Origin: Candidatus Arcanibacter lacustris
Lineage (GTDB): Bacteria > Pseudomonadota > Alphaproteobacteria > Rickettsiales > Arcanibacteraceae
Direction of reading: 5' to 3'
DNA: 7,802 nucleotides
Assembly (NCBI GenBank): GCA_000970895.1
Contig: JYHA01000010.1
Coordinates: forward strand, 1 to 7,802
Part shown: in pieces, positions 5,561 through 7,802 of the stretch
Position numbering within the stretch: the first letter of the stretch is position 1
Layout of the letters: the number at the start of each line of letters is the position of its first letter
Translations under genes and position numbers: made by a program
The notes under the pieces: model-generated
The model's input: only the letters and a program-made list of their open reading frames with translations
The model's database searches: none
Told to the model about the DNA's origin: nothing

Positions 5561-6631
5561 TAAAACAACCTGCTCTTTCTTCGTAGCTTCTTTCATTACT
5601 TTATGCTCATTGATAATATGACCAAGAGTTGCATGTAATTTATTCGCTATAGTTGTAACATTATAGGAATCTGAAACTTTATTATAACCTGCCTCTGCTA
5701 TTCTTTCTGCGAATTGCGGGTTTCTAATTAATTTCTCAAAAGCATCTGCAAGTGGATAATCTTCTCCCGCATCAACTACTATTGAATCAATATAAGGCTT
5801 AACAATCTCAATTGGACCTTCAGTATCTGTAGTTACCACTGCTACTGCATGAGTAAAGGCTTCTAAAACTACCACACCAAATGGCTCTTGAAGAGAAGGT
5901 AGGCAAAATATATCAATAGAAGAGAAAAATTGATCTCTATCTTGAATATCTGCTGGGAATTCAACCATAGAAGAAATATTCAAAGAAGCAGCCATCTCTA
6001 TGAGTGATTCTCTTTCTGGGCCATCTCCTGCTAAAATCGCTTTAAAAGCAATTCCTCTGTTTTTTAAAATAGCTAATGAGCGTAAGAAAAATTTTAATCC
6101 TCTTTTACTGATGAATTTTCCTATAGTACCAATTACCGGTACTTCTCCTGCAAATAATTTTTTCTTTTGGATAGTGCTAGAAATATTTACTAAGTTTGGT
6201 ACAGTATGAATGATATTTTCATCTAGACCTTTTTTGATCATAGTTTTTCTAACATCTTCTGTTACTGCTATAACATTTTCATAATCTGCTAAAGCCTTAG
6301 CATTATAATTATAACAAACTGAAACTACAGGAACATCAGTGATAGATTTACTTAGTAAAGTAGAAGCTCTATTACCATGAGCAATTATAATGTCAGGCTC
6401 TAGTTCTCTAATTATTTTCTTCAATTTCCAACTAGCTACAGGATCCCATTGACCAAAATTAGTTATCGTTTTTAAGATAGCATTCTGAGGCATTTCTTCA
6501 TGCGTTGGTGCGTCTTGGTAAGTTAGTACTACTAGCTCACATCCAAGATCACTTAACGCGTTACAGTAATTTAAAAAAGTCTGTTCAATGACGCCTCTCT
6601 TGCGACCAAACATTGCGTTAATAACTCTCAA
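5555..6631 (-). CDS. GT4-family (group 1) glycosyltransferase
   Basis: Retaining nucleotide-sugar glycosyltransferase with a GT-B fold, probably acting at the cytoplasmic face of the inner membrane on surface polysaccharide, LPS or glycolipid. Seen: N-terminal Rossmann-like half (about 1-165), then the donor-binding half with IGTIGKFISKRGLKFFLRS (167-185), AGDGPERESL (201-210) and EPFGVVVLE (249-257), whose E249 and E257 form the EX7E motif of the family. At 358 residues it is full length. No signal peptide or membrane helix is present. I accept TTG at 6631 as the start because AAGAGGT lies seven bases upstream and the product opens with MRVINAMF, as in relatives; an ATG six codons later (6613) is the alternative. 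Rickettsial genomes carry a similar gene annotated capM, but I cannot tell the acceptor or sugar. It stands alone, convergent to tag. Confidence 0.9.
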   Translation of the reverse strand: MRVINAMFGRKRGVIEQTFLNYCNALSDLGCELVVLTYQDAPTHEEMPQNAILKTITNFGQWDPVASWKLKKIIRELEPDIIIAHGNRASTLLSKSITDVPVVSVCYNYNAKALADYENVIAVTEDVRKTMIKKGLDENIIHTVPNLVNISSTIQKKKLFAGEVPVIGTIGKFISKRGLKFFLRSLAILKNRGIAFKAILAGDGPERESLIEMAASLNISSMVEFPADIQDRDQFFSSIDIFCLPSLQEPFGVVVLEAFTHAVAVVTTDTEGPIEIVKPYIDSIVVDAGEDYPLADAFEKLIRNPQFAERIAEAGYNKVSDSYNVTTIANKLHATLGHIINEHKVMKEATKKEQVVLA

Positions 6632-6663
6632 CTTTAAACCTCTTAATTTATAATTTATAAAAA

Positions 6664-6697
6664 TATGCTGATAATATAATTAATTCATAACAGCATA
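6664..6697. promoter_or_regulatory. Inverted repeat upstream of the glycosyltransferase gene
   Basis: TATGCTG (6664-6670) and CAGCATA (6691-6697) are perfect 7-bp arms separated by 20 bp of pure A/T plus one C. The pair lies 33-66 bp before the TTG start, where the promoter should be; TATTAT on the minus strand (6676-6671) could be a -10 between the arms. A dimeric regulator with half-sites 27 bp apart would fit, but no protein is implicated. Confidence 0.35.
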
Positions 6698-6798
6698 GTC
6701 TACTACCATCTAAATTCTTTCACAAAAAATGCAAGAGTTTTTTTAAAATAATAAGGTTAAAAGCTAAATCATTTTTAACAAATTGTATCTTTGCAATA

Positions 6799-6807
6799 TG
6801 TGGATAA
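6799..6807. promoter_or_regulatory. Consensus DnaA-box word
   Basis: TGTGGATAA is the exact complement of the DnaA-box consensus TTATCCACA. It lies in the AT-rich spacer just downstream of the unrecognised 229-residue gene. I see no second consensus box nearby, so this is not evidence for an origin, and a single 9-mer can occur by chance. Confidence 0.25.
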
Positions 6808-6844
6808 TTATTTGTGAGATTTGCTATTAGTTAAGTAGTTTAAT

Positions 6845-7534
6845 TCATCTACAGAAGATAGTATCAAAATCAGGAGAGTCCTGTCTATCTATACTTACAA
6901 ACTGACCCCAACCATAACCATAACCATAACCATCTTTTCCTAATAATTCAACAAAATATGTAGGAGATAATCTCTCAGGTAATGGACTAGCAGGCACTAA
7001 TTCAGGAGTATCCTGATACACATAATCACCAACTAATTTATTATTAGGTATAACATCAATAATATTTTTTTGATCTTTGCCCATTGATATTATTTCAATA
7101 GCTCTATTAAAAACTACCTGTAAAGAATCTACTGGATTCATTCTTAATAAAGACCAAGAAACAAACTCTGCGGCATTATACCAATCTATATTATCCCTAA
7201 TATTCAATTCTCCTTCCCACCCGGACTTCAAGACTTTCAAAATATCTATAGACAGCTTTATAGCGCTAAAAGAATATTGGAATTTTATTGCCATTAGTGC
7301 AGATGATTTAACAGCCTCAATCTCTCTATTTGTTTGATCAAGCCCTCCATATTGATAACCATTCAATGAAACAACTCCTCCAGCAACAATAGAGAAAATT
7401 TCAAGATACGGAAAAGGAGCAACCCCTCCATAAGAAAGAAGTATAGGAGCAACAAGAGGGACAAAAGGTAGTACACTTACCAACGCATAATTCAAAGGAA
7501 CCGAACAATCAGTATGATGGATCAATTTACTCAT
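6845..7534 (-). CDS. Unrecognised membrane-anchored protein (229 residues)
   Basis: I do not recognise this gene. Its product has two N-terminal hydrophobic stretches, about 14-35 (Pro-rich) and 41-58 (Gly-rich), probably a helical hairpin in the membrane. A helical region follows at about 68-104 (NREIEAVKSSALMAIKFQ onward), then a soluble part with NIDWYNAAEFVSWSLL (115-130). Near the end is a Gly/Tyr repeat GYGYGYGWG (202-210), encoded by a hexanucleotide tandem repeat. There are only two cysteines (10 and 228) and no catalytic motif. The start is ATG at 7534; GGAA lies seven bases upstream, and an ATG-TAA pair directly precedes it. The coding frame is long and uninterrupted with ordinary composition, so it is likely a real gene. 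It stands alone, far from its neighbours. It could be a lineage-restricted membrane or secreted protein. Confidence 0.7.
   Translation of the reverse strand: MSKLIHHTDCSVPLNYALVSVLPFVPLVAPILLSYGGVAPFPYLEIFSIVAGGVVSLNGYQYGGLDQTNREIEAVKSSALMAIKFQYSFSAIKLSIDILKVLKSGWEGELNIRDNIDWYNAAEFVSWSLLRMNPVDSLQVVFNRAIEIISMGKDQKNIIDVIPNNKLVGDYVYQDTPELVPASPLPERLSPTYFVELLGKDGYGYGYGWGQFVSIDRQDSPDFDTIFCR
6911..6933. repeat. Hexanucleotide tandem repeat within the 229-residue gene
   Basis: ACCATA is repeated 3.8 times on the plus strand and encodes the Gly-Tyr repeat of the minus-strand protein. Since the unit is six bases, slippage would add or remove Gly-Tyr pairs without breaking the frame. Confidence 0.8.
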
Positions 7535-7772
7535 TTACATTTCCAACAAATATATTTTTTATAAAGATATTTTACTTAACTACATATTGCCTTATAATTA
7601 CGACAAAAAACCTTCCAATAATATATTGTCAGAGAGACTTAAGATAAAAATCTAGTAATTAATTTTAGAAGATAGGTTTTGTAGTTACGTTTAGGAAACA
7701 ATATATTACATATTATTATTTATTTCAATGATAATATGTAATATAAGTTAAAAATAAATAATTATGTAACTA
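7535..7772. other. Non-coding AT-rich region upstream of the 229-residue gene
   Basis: No ORF with a credible start is seen on either strand. It should contain the promoter of the gene ending at 6845, but AT-richness makes a specific box call unsafe. It holds one long hairpin (7702-7745). Confidence 0.6.
7702..7745. terminator. Long AT hairpin, possible terminator
   Basis: Arms 7702-7720 and 7727-7745 pair over 19 positions with a single T-G pair around the loop TATTTC; the first 14 inner-arm bases, ATATTACATATTAT, match perfectly. The stem is almost pure A/T. It lies about 30 bp after a possible minus-strand gene end at 7773, so it could end that transcript, although the following bases (ATTGTTTCC) form no real U-tract. 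A protein-binding palindrome is the alternative. Confidence 0.4.
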
Positions 7773-7802
7773 TTAGATACTTGGGACATCACGACCAACA
7801 AG
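7773..7802 (-). CDS. Possible 3' end of a gene entering from the right edge
   Basis: The last 30 bases read on the minus strand as LVGRDVPSI followed by TAA. The stretch is richer in G+C than the adjoining spacer, and a hairpin follows downstream, as expected after a gene end. Another minus-strand frame is also open here, and nine codons are too few to identify a family, so this is tentative. Confidence 0.25.
   Translation of the reverse strand, partial: LVGRDVPSI

Noticed and set aside
6000..6209. 69-codon plus-strand ORF inside the glycosyltransferase gene
   Set aside because: It is antisense to the conserved donor-binding half of the GT4 protein; no family is recognised.
6632..6844. Spacer with a DnaA box as a replication origin
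   Set aside because: There is a single box, no cluster, and no origin-linked genes next to it.
7077..7337. 86-codon plus-strand ORF opposite the 229-residue gene
   Set aside because: The minus-strand frame is far longer and has a Shine-Dalgarno, so this one is taken as a shadow. The choice is less certain than elsewhere because the minus-strand gene is itself unrecognised.

Overview
The window reads as chromosome of a low-GC alphaproteobacterium, most likely of the order Rickettsiales. The evidence is the strong A/T bias, a mitochondrial-type complex I accessory subunit (NDUFA12 family), a class IIA HAD protein with the DIWGVVYDG motif, a short single-domain MlaD, long spacers between few genes, and two dispersed copies of a palindromic repeat. 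The order call is inference; no 16S rRNA or other decisive marker is present.

Layout. Positions 1-2905 are a minus-strand block: NDUFA12-family protein, then mlaD (18 bp apart), then a 320-bp spacer with palindromic element copy 1, then xseA, then a HAD-IIA hydrolase gene cut by the left edge, whose ATG directly follows the xseA stop. A 394-bp divergent spacer (2906-3299) separates this block from the plus-strand pair rarA-tag (3300-5145), which overlap by 11 bp. A spacer (5146-5554) with a possible 31-codon ORF, palindromic element copy 2 and degenerate A-rich repeats lies between tag and a convergent GT4 glycosyltransferase gene (5555-6631, minus). An AT-rich spacer with a consensus DnaA-box word then leads to an unrecognised 229-residue membrane-anchored protein (6845-7534, minus). 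The right edge is a non-coding stretch with a long AT hairpin, and possibly the last codons of another minus-strand gene.

Function. Three genes act in DNA maintenance: xseA (exonuclease VII large subunit), rarA (replication-fork AAA+ ATPase) and tag (3-methyladenine glycosylase). rarA and tag look co-transcribed. mlaD belongs to phospholipid transport between the membranes, NDUFA12 to respiratory complex I, and the GT4 enzyme probably to surface polysaccharide or glycolipid synthesis. The genes are mostly conserved housekeeping genes.

The most interesting structure is between the genes. The two copies of the ~150-bp element each fold on paper as a tight four-way junction (closing stem, hairpin, long central arm, hairpin), with stems conserved and the central loop diverged. 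Copy 1 sits inside the loop of what looks like the mlaD terminator. The xseA start region carries a duplicated Shine-Dalgarno/start module that creates a 12-codon upstream ORF overlapping the real GTG start. I found no CRISPR array, prophage, toxin-antitoxin pair or defence island.
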